Assembly (NCBI RefSeq): GCF_000253295.1
Contig: NC_015717.1
Coordinates: 4,676,001-4,740,000, forward strand
DNA length: 64,000 nt
Reading direction: 5' to 3'
Source: Hyphomicrobium sp. MC1
Lineage (GTDB): Bacteria; Pseudomonadota; Alphaproteobacteria; Rhizobiales; Hyphomicrobiaceae
This document shows, one piece after another, positions 16,511 through 25,182 of this stretch (position 1 is its first letter; every line of letters starts with the position of its first letter). The translations under genes and the position numbers were made by a program. The notes beneath the pieces were generated by a model, which did no database searches, was not told the origin of the DNA, and saw only the letters and a list, made by a program, of their open reading frames with translations.

Positions 16511-17455
16511 TCAGGCCTTGGCTTTCTGCAGTTCGGCATCAAGCTCGGGCAGCGCCTGGAACAGGTCCGCGACAAGCCCGTAGTCGGCGACCTGGAAGAT
16601 CGGCGCATCGCCGTCCTTGTTGATTGCAACGATGACTTTGGAGTCTTTCATGCCGGCGAGATGCTGGATGGCGCCGGAGATGCCGACCGCGATGTAGAGG
16701 TCGGGAGCGACAACCTTGCCGGTCTGGCCGACCTGCCAATCGTTCGGCACGAAACCGGCATCGACGGCGGCACGCGACGCACCCATCGCGGCGCCAAGCT
16801 TATCGGCAATCGGCTCGATATACTTCGTGAAGTTCTCGCCGTTGCCCATGCCGCGGCCGCCGGAGATGATGATCTTGGCGGACGTCAACTCCGGGCGATC
16901 CGACTTCGACAACTCGGCCTTCTCGAAGGTCGAGATGCCGACTGCAGCCGGAGCCGAAATCGTTTCGGCGGTGGCTGAGCCACCATCTGGCGCGGCCGCG
17001 AACGCAGCGGTGCGGACGGTGATGACTTTCACCGGTTCAGCCGACTGCACGGTCTGGATGGCGTTGCCGGCATAGATCGGACGCTCGAACGTGTCGGGCG
17101 CGACGACCTTGGTGACGTCGGAGATCTGCATCACGTCGAGCTTGGCGGCGACGCGCGGCAGTACGTTTTTGCCGAACGCCGTCGCAGCAGCAACAATTGC
17201 GGAATAATCCTTCGCAATCGACAGGATGACCGCGGCCACCTCTTCCGCCAAGCCATTGGCGAGCTGAGGGGCGTCCGCGACGAGAACCTTCGAAACGCCT
17301 GCGAGCTTGGTTGCGGTCTCGGCGGCGCTACCAACGTCGGAGCCAGCAACCAGGATGTGGACGTCTCCGCCAAGGTCCTTCGCCGCGGAAAGCGCTTTGG
17401 CAGTGGCAGGTGCGAGCGTCTTGCCGGAAAGTTCGGCGAGGAGAAGTGTCGTCAT
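16511..17455 (-). CDS. etfA: Electron transfer flavoprotein alpha subunit
   Basis: A 314-residue alpha subunit of the FAD/AMP-containing ETF heterodimer, which takes electrons from acyl-CoA and other dehydrogenases and passes them to ETF-quinone oxidoreductase. The C-terminal FAD-binding domain holds SGGRGMGNGENF (about 197-208), GQTGKVVAPDLYIAVGISG (about 254) and the signature IQHLAGMKDSKVIVAINKD. It starts 2 nt after the etfB stop, so the two are co-translated. Confidence 0.97.
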   Translation of the reverse strand: MTTLLLAELSGKTLAPATAKALSAAKDLGGDVHILVAGSDVGSAAETATKLAGVSKVLVADAPQLANGLAEEVAAVILSIAKDYSAIVAAATAFGKNVLPRVAAKLDVMQISDVTKVVAPDTFERPIYAGNAIQTVQSAEPVKVITVRTAAFAAAPDGGSATAETISAPAAVGISTFEKAELSKSDRPELTSAKIIISGGRGMGNGENFTKYIEPIADKLGAAMGASRAAVDAGFVPNDWQVGQTGKVVAPDLYIAVGISGAIQHLAGMKDSKVIVAINKDGDAPIFQVADYGLVADLFQALPELDAELQKAKA

Positions 17456-17457
17456 GA

Positions 17458-18213
17458 TTAGAGAACTCCCGCTTCGCTTTTCAGCTTCTCGACCAGCTCT
17501 GCAACGCTGCCGACCTTGACGCCTGCTTTGCGCGTCGCCGGTTCGGCAGTCTTCAAAACTTTGAGCCGCGGTGCGATGTCGACGCCGAAGTCTTCCGGCT
17601 TCTTGACATCGAGCGGCTTCTTCTTGGCCTTCATGATATTCGGCAGCGACGGATAACGCGGCTCGTTCAGCCGCAGATCGGTCGTGACGATCGCGGGCAG
17701 GTTGAGCTTGATCGTTTCCAAGCCGCCATCAACTTCGCGCGTGACAGTGATGGAGCCTGCTTCCGGCACGACTTTCGAGGCAAACGTGCCTTGCGGCCAG
17801 TCGAGCAAGCTGGCGAGCATCTGGCCCGTCTGGTTGCTGTCGTCGTCAATTGCCTGCTTGCCCAGGATGACGAGATCGGGCTTTTCGGCTTCAACCAGTG
17901 CTTTCAAGAGCTTGGCGACGGCGAGCGGTTCGACGACGGCGCCTTCAGGCGTTTCGATCAGGATGGCGCGGTCGGCGCCGATGGCAAGCGCGGTGCGCAG
18001 CGTTTCCTGCGATTTGGCCGATCCGATCGAGATGGCAACGACCTCTTTGGCGCCGCTTTTTTCCTTAAGGCGCACAGCCTCTTCGACGGCGATTTCATCG
18101 AACGGGTTCATCGACATCTTGACGTTCGCCAGGTCGATTCCAGAGCCGTCCGGCTTGACGCGAATTTTAACGTTGTAGTCAACGACGCGTTTGACCGGCA
18201 CTACGATCTTCAT
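17458..18213 (-). CDS. etfB: Electron transfer flavoprotein beta subunit
   Basis: A 251-residue ETF beta subunit, starting MKIVVPVKRVVDYNVKIRV, with the adenine-nucleotide-binding segment LVILGKQAIDDDSNQTGQML (about 114-133) and the beta-signature region VTREVDGGLETIKLNLPAIV. A GGAAGG ribosome site precedes the ATG, immediately preceded by a small perfect hairpin (18220-18236) that could influence initiation. First gene of the etfB-etfA-hbd operon. Confidence 0.97.
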   Translation of the reverse strand: MKIVVPVKRVVDYNVKIRVKPDGSGIDLANVKMSMNPFDEIAVEEAVRLKEKSGAKEVVAISIGSAKSQETLRTALAIGADRAILIETPEGAVVEPLAVAKLLKALVEAEKPDLVILGKQAIDDDSNQTGQMLASLLDWPQGTFASKVVPEAGSITVTREVDGGLETIKLNLPAIVTTDLRLNEPRYPSLPNIMKAKKKPLDVKKPEDFGVDIAPRLKVLKTAEPATRKAGVKVGSVAELVEKLKSEAGVL

Positions 18214-18540
18214 GCCTTCCGCCAGATTCTCTGGCGCTCCCCTGTTTGTTGTTTCCCGCGTTTCGGACGAACGCGGGTTTCTTCACAGTGCATTTCCGCT
18301 CGCGGGTCGAGCGGGACGCGCCCGCGGGGTTCAAGTTCCAGCAAAAAAGCGCGATTTTCGCAACTGCGAAGAGCGAAAGCTAAGGTTGGGTTGGGTTCAA
18401 GTCAATCGTCGCTTGCGTCGCGGCGGAGGTTAACAAGGCCAGCCTTGGATAAGTCTTTCGCCTAATGGCGCGCGACGTCTATTAGAATATTGCGAAGCTT
18501 GGGGTTGTGCGGATTTGCCCATGCGTGCAGGGCTTTGGCG
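18214..18540 (-). promoter_or_regulatory. 327-nt intergenic leader of etfB with two hairpins
   Basis: No gene is visible. Two perfect inverted repeats occur. One has 7-bp arms CGCCAGA/TCTGGCG at 18220-18236, directly upstream of the etfB ribosome site. The other has 8-bp arms CCCGCGTT/AACGCGGG with a 7-nt loop near 18254-18276. The second could terminate the upstream adenosyltransferase transcript, or both may be part of the etfB leader. No clear promoter was recognised. Confidence 0.4.
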
Positions 18541-19122
18541 TCAGCGATTTTTCCCCGGAACCCACAGGATATCGCCCTTGCCGCGGTCGTTGACGTAGCG
18601 GCTTGCGACAAAGAGGAAGTCGGACAGACGGTTGATGTATTTCAGGGCCGGCGCGCTGACCGCTTCGTCGGGCACGGCGGCCAGTTCGACCATCATCCGC
18701 TCGGCGCGGCGCGAGACGGTGCGCGCTACGTGCAAGGCGGCGCCTGCTGGCGTGCCACCGGGAAGAATGAAGGAGCGCAGAGGTGTCAGCTCGGCATTCA
18801 TCTGATCGATCTCGGCTTCGAGGCGCGTCACCTGGGCATCGGCAACACGAAGCGGCTCGTATGCCAGCTTTTCACCCTTGTCAGGAACGCAGAGATCGGC
18901 GCCGAGATCGAACAGGTCGTTCTGGATGCGAAGGAGCATGGCGTCCACGTCAGGTTCGCTCCCGGCGAGGTGGGTACGAGCGACGCCGACGGCCGCGTTT
19001 GTTTCGTCCACGGTGCCGTAAGCCGCTATTCTCGGAGACGTTTTCGGGACGCGCTCGCCCGTTCCGAGTGCCGTCGTGCCGGCATCGCCGGTCTTGGTAT
19101 AGATGCGATTGAGTACGACCAT
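18541..19122 (-). CDS. PduO-type ATP:cob(I)alamin adenosyltransferase
   Basis: A 193-residue adenosyltransferase that makes adenosylcobalamin, the cofactor of methylmalonyl-CoA and ethylmalonyl-CoA mutases. TKTGDAGTTALGTGERVPK (about 8-26) is the N-terminal ATP-binding signature, and RRAERMMVEL (about 135-144) is the conserved helix of the trimer active site. Complete length. It lies upstream of etfB in the same direction, a neighbourhood conserved in Hyphomicrobiales, and 68 nt downstream of the HIG1-like gene. Confidence 0.95.
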   Translation of the reverse strand: MVVLNRIYTKTGDAGTTALGTGERVPKTSPRIAAYGTVDETNAAVGVARTHLAGSEPDVDAMLLRIQNDLFDLGADLCVPDKGEKLAYEPLRVADAQVTRLEAEIDQMNAELTPLRSFILPGGTPAGAALHVARTVSRRAERMMVELAAVPDEAVSAPALKYINRLSDFLFVASRYVNDRGKGDILWVPGKNR

Positions 19123-19190
19123 CGTCTCAAATCCGGTTTATCTTGTTTCGCCATAAATCGGCGGTGACGCCCCGGAGGGCACTTCGGCCA

Positions 19191-19379
19191 TTAGTGGGTC
19201 ACAATGACGTAGGCAAGAATAATGAGAATCGCGACGAACTGGAGCCCGACGCGCCATCGCATCAGCTTCTGGCTCAGGTTGGGGCTGCTGCCGCGCATCA
19301 TGTTCCACAAGCCCAAGAGCAGGACGATCAGAACGGCAAAAACGGCAACCGTAGTGGCATGATAGAGAAAATATTGCAT
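19191..19379 (-). CDS. Small twin-transmembrane protein, HIG1 domain-like
   Basis: A 62-residue protein with two hydrophobic helices (about 7-27 and 42-61) joined by the loop NMMRGSSPNLSQKLMRWRVG. This hairpin with a QKLMRWRV-type loop matches the HIG1 (hypoxia-induced) domain seen in small alphaproteobacterial membrane proteins. Mitochondrial relatives associate with respiratory complexes. It is first in the co-directional HIG1-ATR-etfB series. Confidence 0.8.
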   Translation of the reverse strand: MQYFLYHATTVAVFAVLIVLLLGLWNMMRGSSPNLSQKLMRWRVGLQFVAILIILAYVIVTH

Positions 19380-19610
19380 TCAGCCTGTCCGCAGCGAAAT
19401 CGAACGATGTGCTTAAGCCTTCCGGAGGGGCAGGGCAATCTGCAAGTGGCCAAGGCGTCGAAGACTGTCCGTCCGCATAGCATTACGCATTTGAAATTTG
19501 CTCTCCGCTGCAAATCCCTTAATTTTTCAGCCGCATCATTCGCACAACCGGTTTCAAGGCGGGCGAGATCCGTCCTTCCCGGTCCTATGCGCCCATCAAC
19601 CTGAGGCCTC

Positions 19611-21200
19611 GTGTCAAAGAACCAACCTGCGTTGCGGACGTTTCGGCCTCGCATCGGCGACGTGAGCGGACGCGTGGGTTTTGCCGGCGTGCTGGCGCTG
19701 TCGTTCGCGCTGCTGCCGTCGCCGCTGTTCGCTGAGGATCCGCTGCCGACCGATGCCGAGACGGCCAAGCGCGTCCTGCAGGAAAAGAAGCACGAGCTCG
19801 ACGTTAACGCGGCCAAGGAGCTGACGATCCAATCGGACGTCGCGCAGCTCGATGCGGAACGCGAGCAGTTGAATGGCCGGCTTATCGATACGGCTGCTCT
19901 CATTCAGCGCAGCGAAGGCAAGATGACCGCGATCGAAGGCCGGTTGTCGGAACTCGAAGAGCAGGAGCGGATCGTTCGCGGTTCGCTGGCGCAGCGGCAT
20001 GTCGAGATCGCGGCGCTGCTCAGTGCACTTCAACGCATGGGGCGCAACCCGCCGCCGGTTCTCGTGACGCGACGCGAGGATGCGCTCAAGATGGTTCGCA
20101 GCGCGATGCTGTTGTCGTCGGCGTTTCCGGGGCTCAGAGATCAGGCGGTGGCGCTTGGAACGCAGCTCGCCGATCTGCAGCGCGTAATGGGCAACATTCG
20201 CACCGAAGGCGCGCGACTTCAGGCCGAGACGGACCGGCTCAATGAAGCTCGCACCCGGCTCGCGAGTTTGATGGAAGCCAAGAAGCTGACGTTGCAGGAC
20301 CGGAAATCGCAGCTTGCGTCGGTGCGCACCGCGACCTCGGACATTTCCAAGAGTGTCACAAGCCTTTCCGATCTCATCAACAAGCTCGACACGGCCGTTT
20401 CTGAAAAGACCGGACTCGGCACTTACGATGAAGAGCTGAAAGCGCGTCAGCGGACGCAAAGCCAGCAGGTGGCGTCGGCTGCTCCGGCATCGGGACCGCA
20501 GATCATCAAGCCACCACCGGCGGACGACGCTGCGGTCAAAACTGCCAAGGTCGCCGAGGCGACGCCGTCAGTGCAGCCTGCGCCTCCGCCTGCAACAGCA
20601 GCGAAAGCGGCAACGGCCGCCGCGGCGTCGAAGGTTGTGGCTCAAGGCACGCAGCCAGCGTCTGCCACCACTGCCCCCAATGGCCAGAAGGTTGCGATGG
20701 TTGAGCTTGAGCCGGGGGGAGCATCGCTCATTCCCGGTAGCCCGGGCCGCATCAAACCGGCCATCCCGTTTTCGGATGCACGCGGCAAACTGCCGTTACC
20801 GGCCCAGGGTCGGCGGGCCCTTGGATTCGGCGAGAAAACGCAATTTGGCGGACAATCCAAGGGGATTGTCATCGAGACGCGGTATTCCGCCCAAGTTACG
20901 TCGCCATGCGATGGCTGGGTTGTCTACGCCGGTGAATTTCGCAGCTATGGGCAACTCTTGATCATTAATGCAGGCGACGGCTATCATGTTCTGCTCGCGG
21001 GCCTATCGCAGATCGATGTTCAGCCGGGACAGTTCGTACTGACCGCAGAGCCCGTCGGTACAATGAGTGGTGGTCAAAAGAATTCGTCGTCCGCGACACC
21101 AGTAAGCGGACCCGTATTATACGTTGAACTTCGTAAAGATGGACGTCCTATCGATCCCGATCCCTGGTGGGCATCAGGTCAGCAGAAGGTACAAGGCTAA
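19611..21200 (+). CDS. EnvC-like murein hydrolase activator with degenerate LytM domain
   Basis: A 529-residue exported protein. The N-terminal signal region ends near AEDPL (about 41). Long coiled-coil stretches at about 45-285 follow, then an alanine/proline-rich linker and a C-terminal LytM/M23-like domain from about 385. The M23 metal ligands are missing: the place of the HxH motif reads VLLAGLSQ, as in EnvC, which activates cell-wall amidases at the division septum rather than cutting peptidoglycan itself. The GTG start follows CTGAGG at 8-nt spacing. Its stop overlaps the ctpA start (TAATG), so the two are translationally coupled. Confidence 0.88.
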   Translation: MSKNQPALRTFRPRIGDVSGRVGFAGVLALSFALLPSPLFAEDPLPTDAETAKRVLQEKKHELDVNAAKELTIQSDVAQLDAEREQLNGRLIDTAALIQRSEGKMTAIEGRLSELEEQERIVRGSLAQRHVEIAALLSALQRMGRNPPPVLVTRREDALKMVRSAMLLSSAFPGLRDQAVALGTQLADLQRVMGNIRTEGARLQAETDRLNEARTRLASLMEAKKLTLQDRKSQLASVRTATSDISKSVTSLSDLINKLDTAVSEKTGLGTYDEELKARQRTQSQQVASAAPASGPQIIKPPPADDAAVKTAKVAEATPSVQPAPPPATAAKAATAAAASKVVAQGTQPASATTAPNGQKVAMVELEPGGASLIPGSPGRIKPAIPFSDARGKLPLPAQGRRALGFGEKTQFGGQSKGIVIETRYSAQVTSPCDGWVVYAGEFRSYGQLLIINAGDGYHVLLAGLSQIDVQPGQFVLTAEPVGTMSGGQKNSSSATPVSGPVLYVELRKDGRPIDPDPWWASGQQKVQG

Positions 21201-22648
21201 TGCGCAAGACAGACTATGCATTCTGGACATTCCTGCTGATGACGGGTTTGGCCGGAGCGACAACGCTCCTGAATGTCACCCAGACGTACTCGGCGACGTC
21301 ATCGCAGAATTCCGAACTCTATAAGCAGCTCGATCTTTTCGGCGACGTTCTTGAGCGCGTTCGCTCCGACTACGTCGACAAGCCCGACGATACGCAGCTT
21401 ATCGAAGCCGCGATCAACGGCATGCTGTCGTCGCTCGATCCGCATTCGTCTTATATGAGCCCGAAGAATTTCCGGGATATGCAGGTCCAGACGCGCGGTG
21501 AGTTCGGCGGTCTCGGCATCGAAGTGACGATGGAGAACGGCGTTATCAAAGTCGTTTCGCCGATCGACGATACGCCTGCCTCCAAGGCTGGCCTGATGGC
21601 CAACGACCTCATCACGCATCTCGATAACGAAGCCATCTCGGGTCTGACGCTCGAGCAGGCGGTCGAGAAGATGCGCGGTCCGGTCAACACGCCCATTACG
21701 CTGACGATCGTCCGCAAGGGCAAGGATGAGCCGTTCGACGTCAAGGTTGTGCGCGACGTGATCCGCATCAACCCGGTCAAGTCGCATGTCGAAGGCGATG
21801 TCGGCTACATCAAGATCTCGACCTTCAACGAGCAGACGCATGCCAACCTCGTGAAGGCCGTCGAGAGCCTCGACAAGGAAATCGGGCCGAACATCAAGGG
21901 CTACATCATCGACCTGCGCAACAATCCGGGCGGTCTTCTCGATCAGGCGATCGCGGTTTCCGACGACTTTCTGGAGCAGGGCGCGATCGTGCTGACCAAG
22001 GGCCGCAACAACGAAGAGACGCAGCGTGCGAACGCACGTCCCGGCGATATCAGCGACGGCAAGAAGATCGTCGTGCTGATCAACGGCGGTTCGGCTTCGG
22101 CGTCTGAAATCGTTGCTGGTGCTTTGCAGGATCACAAGCGTGCGACGGTCATCGGCACCCGCTCGTTCGGCAAGGGTTCGGTGCAGACGATCATTCCGCT
22201 CGGCGCCAACGGTGCGATCCGTCTGACGACGGCGCGCTACTACACGCCGTCGAACCGGTCGATCCAGGCTAAGGGCATCGATCCGGATATCAACGTCGCC
22301 GAGGCTGTGCCGGATGACCTGAAGGACAAGATCGCTGCTGAAAAGCCGCGCGGTGAAGCGAGCCTTCGCGGCCATCTGAAGAACCCGAGCAATCCGGACC
22401 AGACGAAAGACGACGATCTGGCGGAACCGTCGGGCTCGCCGTCCTACGTCAACAAGGACGCGGCGAAGGATACGCAGTTGCAGTACGCAATCTCGTTCCT
22501 CGACGGCAAGGCGAAGGGACCGGAGACGTCCAGCGCGGCGCCGTCTCCTTCGGACACGCCGGCCGCCAAGCCGTCGACCGACGCTGACGACAAGAAGGCC
22601 CCGGCGGCACCGTCGTCCGACGACGACAAGAAGGTGACGCCGAACTAA
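21200..22648 (+). CDS. ctpA: Carboxyl-terminal processing protease (S41 family)
   Basis: A 482-residue periplasmic serine protease. There is an N-terminal membrane anchor/signal (about 6-26), a PDZ domain at about 85-170 (GLGIEVTMENGVIKVVSPID), and the S41 catalytic core with the serine-containing motif NGGSASASEI (about 295-304) and Lys in GTRSFGKGSVQ (about 326). These form the Ser/Lys dyad of Ctp proteases. A lysine/proline/alanine/serine-rich tail follows from about 430. ATG 21200 is chosen because it overlaps the envC stop. Ctp proteases in proteobacteria trim cell-wall hydrolases, which fits the coupling to EnvC. Confidence 0.95.
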   Translation: MRKTDYAFWTFLLMTGLAGATTLLNVTQTYSATSSQNSELYKQLDLFGDVLERVRSDYVDKPDDTQLIEAAINGMLSSLDPHSSYMSPKNFRDMQVQTRGEFGGLGIEVTMENGVIKVVSPIDDTPASKAGLMANDLITHLDNEAISGLTLEQAVEKMRGPVNTPITLTIVRKGKDEPFDVKVVRDVIRINPVKSHVEGDVGYIKISTFNEQTHANLVKAVESLDKEIGPNIKGYIIDLRNNPGGLLDQAIAVSDDFLEQGAIVLTKGRNNEETQRANARPGDISDGKKIVVLINGGSASASEIVAGALQDHKRATVIGTRSFGKGSVQTIIPLGANGAIRLTTARYYTPSNRSIQAKGIDPDINVAEAVPDDLKDKIAAEKPRGEASLRGHLKNPSNPDQTKDDDLAEPSGSPSYVNKDAAKDTQLQYAISFLDGKAKGPETSSAAPSPSDTPAAKPSTDADDKKAPAAPSSDDDKKVTPN

Positions 22649-22675
22649 GGCTACGCCGTCTGAACTCAAGGCATT

Positions 22676-22703
22676 CAAAGGGCGCTGGAAACGGCGCCCT
22701 TTG
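22676..22703 (+). terminator. Terminator after ctpA
   Basis: Perfect 10-bp stem CAAAGGGCGC / GCGCCCTTTG with an 8-nt loop, 27 nt after the ctpA stop, followed by TGTT. It separates the envC-ctpA unit from rppH. Confidence 0.7.
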
Positions 22704-22743
22704 TGTTATGGAGCGGCCGGAACAAGGGACGAGGCAATCGCAC

Positions 22744-23277
22744 ATGAGTAAGTCAGGGAAACCGAACATCAAGCCCGAGGATCTGCCCTATCGGCCGTGT
22801 GTGGGGCAGATGGTCATCAACGCCGAAGGGCTCGTTTGGGTAGGCCGCCGCGCCGACATTCCGGGTGATGCGGAAGGGCGCGGGACCTGGTGGCAGATGC
22901 CGCAGGGCGGCATCGATGCTGGCGAAGAGCCCGCCAAAGCAGCGAGGCGCGAACTGTTTGAGGAAACGGCGATGGTTTCCGTCGAACAGATCGGGGAGCT
23001 ATCGCGCTGGGTCACTTACGACTTGCCGCCTGAATTGATCGGCGTCGCCTGGGGCGGTCGCTATCGCGGGCAGAAGCAGATATGGTTTGCCTATCGCTTC
23101 CTGGGAACGGACAGCGAAATCAACATCACGCCCGGCGAAGGGCTGGAACCTGAGTTCGTGGAATGGCGTTGGGCTAGCGCGCATGACCTTCTCGACCTTA
23201 TCGTTCCATTCAAGCGCGCGGTCTACCGCGAGGTTCTGAGGGAGTTCGCGCCGTTAGCGCGCCCGACGCGCGGCTAG
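22744..23277 (+). CDS. rppH: RNA pyrophosphohydrolase (first copy)
   Basis: A 177-residue Nudix hydrolase that removes pyrophosphate from triphosphorylated mRNA 5' ends and so triggers decay. The Nudix box spans about 55-77 (GGIDAGEEPAKAARRELFEE then TA). RppH hallmarks are present: YRPCVGQMVIN near the N terminus, WWQMPQGGI, and RYRGQKQIWFAYRF. The ATG at 22744 is preferred over the in-frame ATG at 22708 because GGGACGAGG lies upstream. A paralogue follows about 160 nt downstream. Confidence 0.93.
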   Translation: MSKSGKPNIKPEDLPYRPCVGQMVINAEGLVWVGRRADIPGDAEGRGTWWQMPQGGIDAGEEPAKAARRELFEETAMVSVEQIGELSRWVTYDLPPELIGVAWGGRYRGQKQIWFAYRFLGTDSEINITPGEGLEPEFVEWRWASAHDLLDLIVPFKRAVYREVLREFAPLARPTRG

Positions 23278-23440
23278 CGTCGCCCTAACGCTGCATTTTT
23301 GCTTCAGATTCTGATTAAAAAAGCGACTTGTCCTCGCTTCCTGTTTATATGACAGTCTAATGTCATACGGCTGCTACGTTTTTCTGCAGAATCAGGATGC
23401 GCCATCAATCAACTCACAAATGCGAGGGTTGCAACCAGGA

Positions 23441-23989
23441 ATGACAGTGTTGCCGACACCAGCCAGCTTGTCTCCGAATGCTCTGCCTTTCCGGACCGGC
23501 GTCGGCATCATGCTCATCAATCGCGACGGTCTCGTTTGGGTTGGCCGGCGGCGTCCGAAGTGGGCCAGCGACGGCCAAGCGCATATCTGGCAGATGCCGC
23601 AGGGCGGAATCGAGAAGTTCGAAGCGCCGCGCATCGCCGCGTTGAGGGAGCTTCGCGAAGAAACCGGCGTGACGCATGTCGAGATGCTGGCCGAGCACCC
23701 GGAATGGCTGTCGTATGAACTGCCGCCTCACCTTCTCGGCGTGGCGCTGAAGGGCCGTTATCGCGGCCAGCGGCAGAAATGGTTTGCGATGCGCTTCCTC
23801 GGTGAGGACAGCGATATCGACATTGCGGCGAAGGCGGAAACCAAAGCCGAGTTCGATATGTGGCGCTGGGCGCCGATGGAAACCCTTCCCGAACTGATCG
23901 TGCCGTTCAAGCGCGGGATTTACGAGCGGGTTACGACCGACTTCGCCTATCTGGCGCGTCCGGCGACCGAGCCGTCTGCGGAAGACTAA
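23441..23989 (+). CDS. RNA pyrophosphohydrolase-like Nudix hydrolase (second copy)
   Basis: A 182-residue paralogue of the preceding gene with the same landmarks: FRTGVGIMLIN, IWQMPQGGI, a Nudix box at about 55-77 (GGIEKFEAPRIAALRELREE then TG), RYRGQRQKWFAMRF and VPFKRGIYE. All catalytic Glu residues of the box are kept. The start is not fixed: ATG 23441 directly abuts AGGA, GTG 23447 is better spaced, and the frame is open to ATG 23360. It is convergent with the bd oxidase operon, with 20 nt between stops. Confidence 0.88.
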   Translation: MTVLPTPASLSPNALPFRTGVGIMLINRDGLVWVGRRRPKWASDGQAHIWQMPQGGIEKFEAPRIAALRELREETGVTHVEMLAEHPEWLSYELPPHLLGVALKGRYRGQRQKWFAMRFLGEDSDIDIAAKAETKAEFDMWRWAPMETLPELIVPFKRGIYERVTTDFAYLARPATEPSAED

Positions 23990-24009
23990 AGTTTTGCTGG
24001 CTTGTCGGT

Positions 24010-24156
24010 TCAGACGGTGAGGCCAGCTTGCGTCATCAGAAGGCGCATCAGGCCGGCGACCGCGCCGAGCGCCAGCACGCTCAACGTCCAAATCAGCACG
24101 AGCCAGCCGACGCGCCGCGCCCAGGATGGGGGCTTCGTTTCGGCGTTGCCCGGCAT
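24010..24156 (-). CDS. DUF2474 small membrane subunit of the bd oxidase
   Basis: A 48-residue single-helix protein, MPGNAETKPPSWARRVGWL and then a hydrophobic segment to about residue 42. DUF2474 proteins are found downstream of cyanide-insensitive cytochrome bd genes and are analogous to CydX. The ATG overlaps the cydB stop (TGATG), so it is translated with cydB. Confidence 0.85.
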   Translation of the reverse strand: MPGNAETKPPSWARRVGWLVLIWTLSVLALGAVAGLMRLLMTQAGLTV

Positions 24157-25169
24157 CAGTGATACCCCTCTCCCGCTTTCACTTTGCCGCGGAACACGTG
24201 GTAGGCCCAGGCGGTGTAGAAGAGAATGAACGGGATCGTGAACAACGCGCCGACGAGTGTGAAGCCTAAGCTTTGCGGCGGCGAGGCTGCGTCCCAGATC
24301 GAGATCGACGGCGGCACGATGTTCGGCCACAGGCTGATGACGAGCCCGCTGTAGCCCAGAAAAACGAGACCCAACGCGAGCAGGAACGGCATTGCGTGCG
24401 TGTCGCGTGCGATGGCCCACAGCAACGCCACTGCCGCGACGACAACCAAAATCGGCACCGGCGAGAAAAATACGATGTTGGGGAAGGAAAACCAACGCGT
24501 GGCAATCTCAGGATGGCTCAGTGGCGTCCATAGGCTGACGATGGCGATGGTCGCAAGCAAGGCCAAGACGATCGGCTTGGAGAGTTCACGCATGCGTTCG
24601 AGTAAAGCGCCCTCGGTCTTCAGGATCAGCCACGTCGCGCCAAGCAGCGCGTAGGCGACGATCAAGCCCAGTCCGGAAAAAATTGCGAAGGGCGTCAGCC
24701 AGTCGAAGGCACCGCCCGAATAGACGTGATTTTCGACCTGGAAGCCGTTGATGAACGATCCAAGCACGACGCCTTGCGAGAATGTGGCGATGTACGATCC
24801 GCCGGCGAACGCCTTATCCCAGATCGGCTTGTGCGCATCGTCGGCCTTGAAGCGGAATTCGAATGCGACGCCGCGCAAGATCAATCCGAGCAGCATGGCG
24901 ATGATCGGCAAATACATGGCCGAGAGAACGATGGAATAGGCGATCGGGAAGGCCGCAAGAAGACCGGCGCCGCCAAGCACCAGCCACGTCTCGTTGCCGT
25001 CCCAGACCGGAGCGACGGTATTCACCATCGTATCGCGGTCGGTGCGGTCTTTGACGAAGGGAAAGAGAATGCCGATCCCGAGGTCGAAGCCATCCATGAT
25101 GACGTACATCATCAGGCCGAAGCCGATGATCACGGCCCAGAGAAGCGGGAGGTCGATACCGATGTCCAT
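24156..25169 (-). CDS. cydB: Cytochrome bd ubiquinol oxidase subunit II
   Basis: A 337-residue multi-pass membrane protein with about eight helices. MYVIMDGFDLGIGILFPF (about 21-38) and APVWDGNETWLVLGG (about 53-67) are the conserved motifs of the family. Subunit II stabilises the haem-binding subunit I in the oxidase that reduces O2 with quinol. GAGGAGA lies 8 nt before the ATG at 25169; upstream in-frame codons lack one. It follows cydA by 13 nt. Confidence 0.95.
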   Translation of the reverse strand: MDIGIDLPLLWAVIIGFGLMMYVIMDGFDLGIGILFPFVKDRTDRDTMVNTVAPVWDGNETWLVLGGAGLLAAFPIAYSIVLSAMYLPIIAMLLGLILRGVAFEFRFKADDAHKPIWDKAFAGGSYIATFSQGVVLGSFINGFQVENHVYSGGAFDWLTPFAIFSGLGLIVAYALLGATWLILKTEGALLERMRELSKPIVLALLATIAIVSLWTPLSHPEIATRWFSFPNIVFFSPVPILVVVAAVALLWAIARDTHAMPFLLALGLVFLGYSGLVISLWPNIVPPSISIWDAASPPQSLGFTLVGALFTIPFILFYTAWAYHVFRGKVKAGEGYH

Positions 25170-25182
25170 GGTTCGCGTCTCC

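Noticed and set aside
21299..22678. 459-residue minus-strand frame
   Set aside because: Antisense shadow of ctpA, extremely Arg/Val/Asp-rich.
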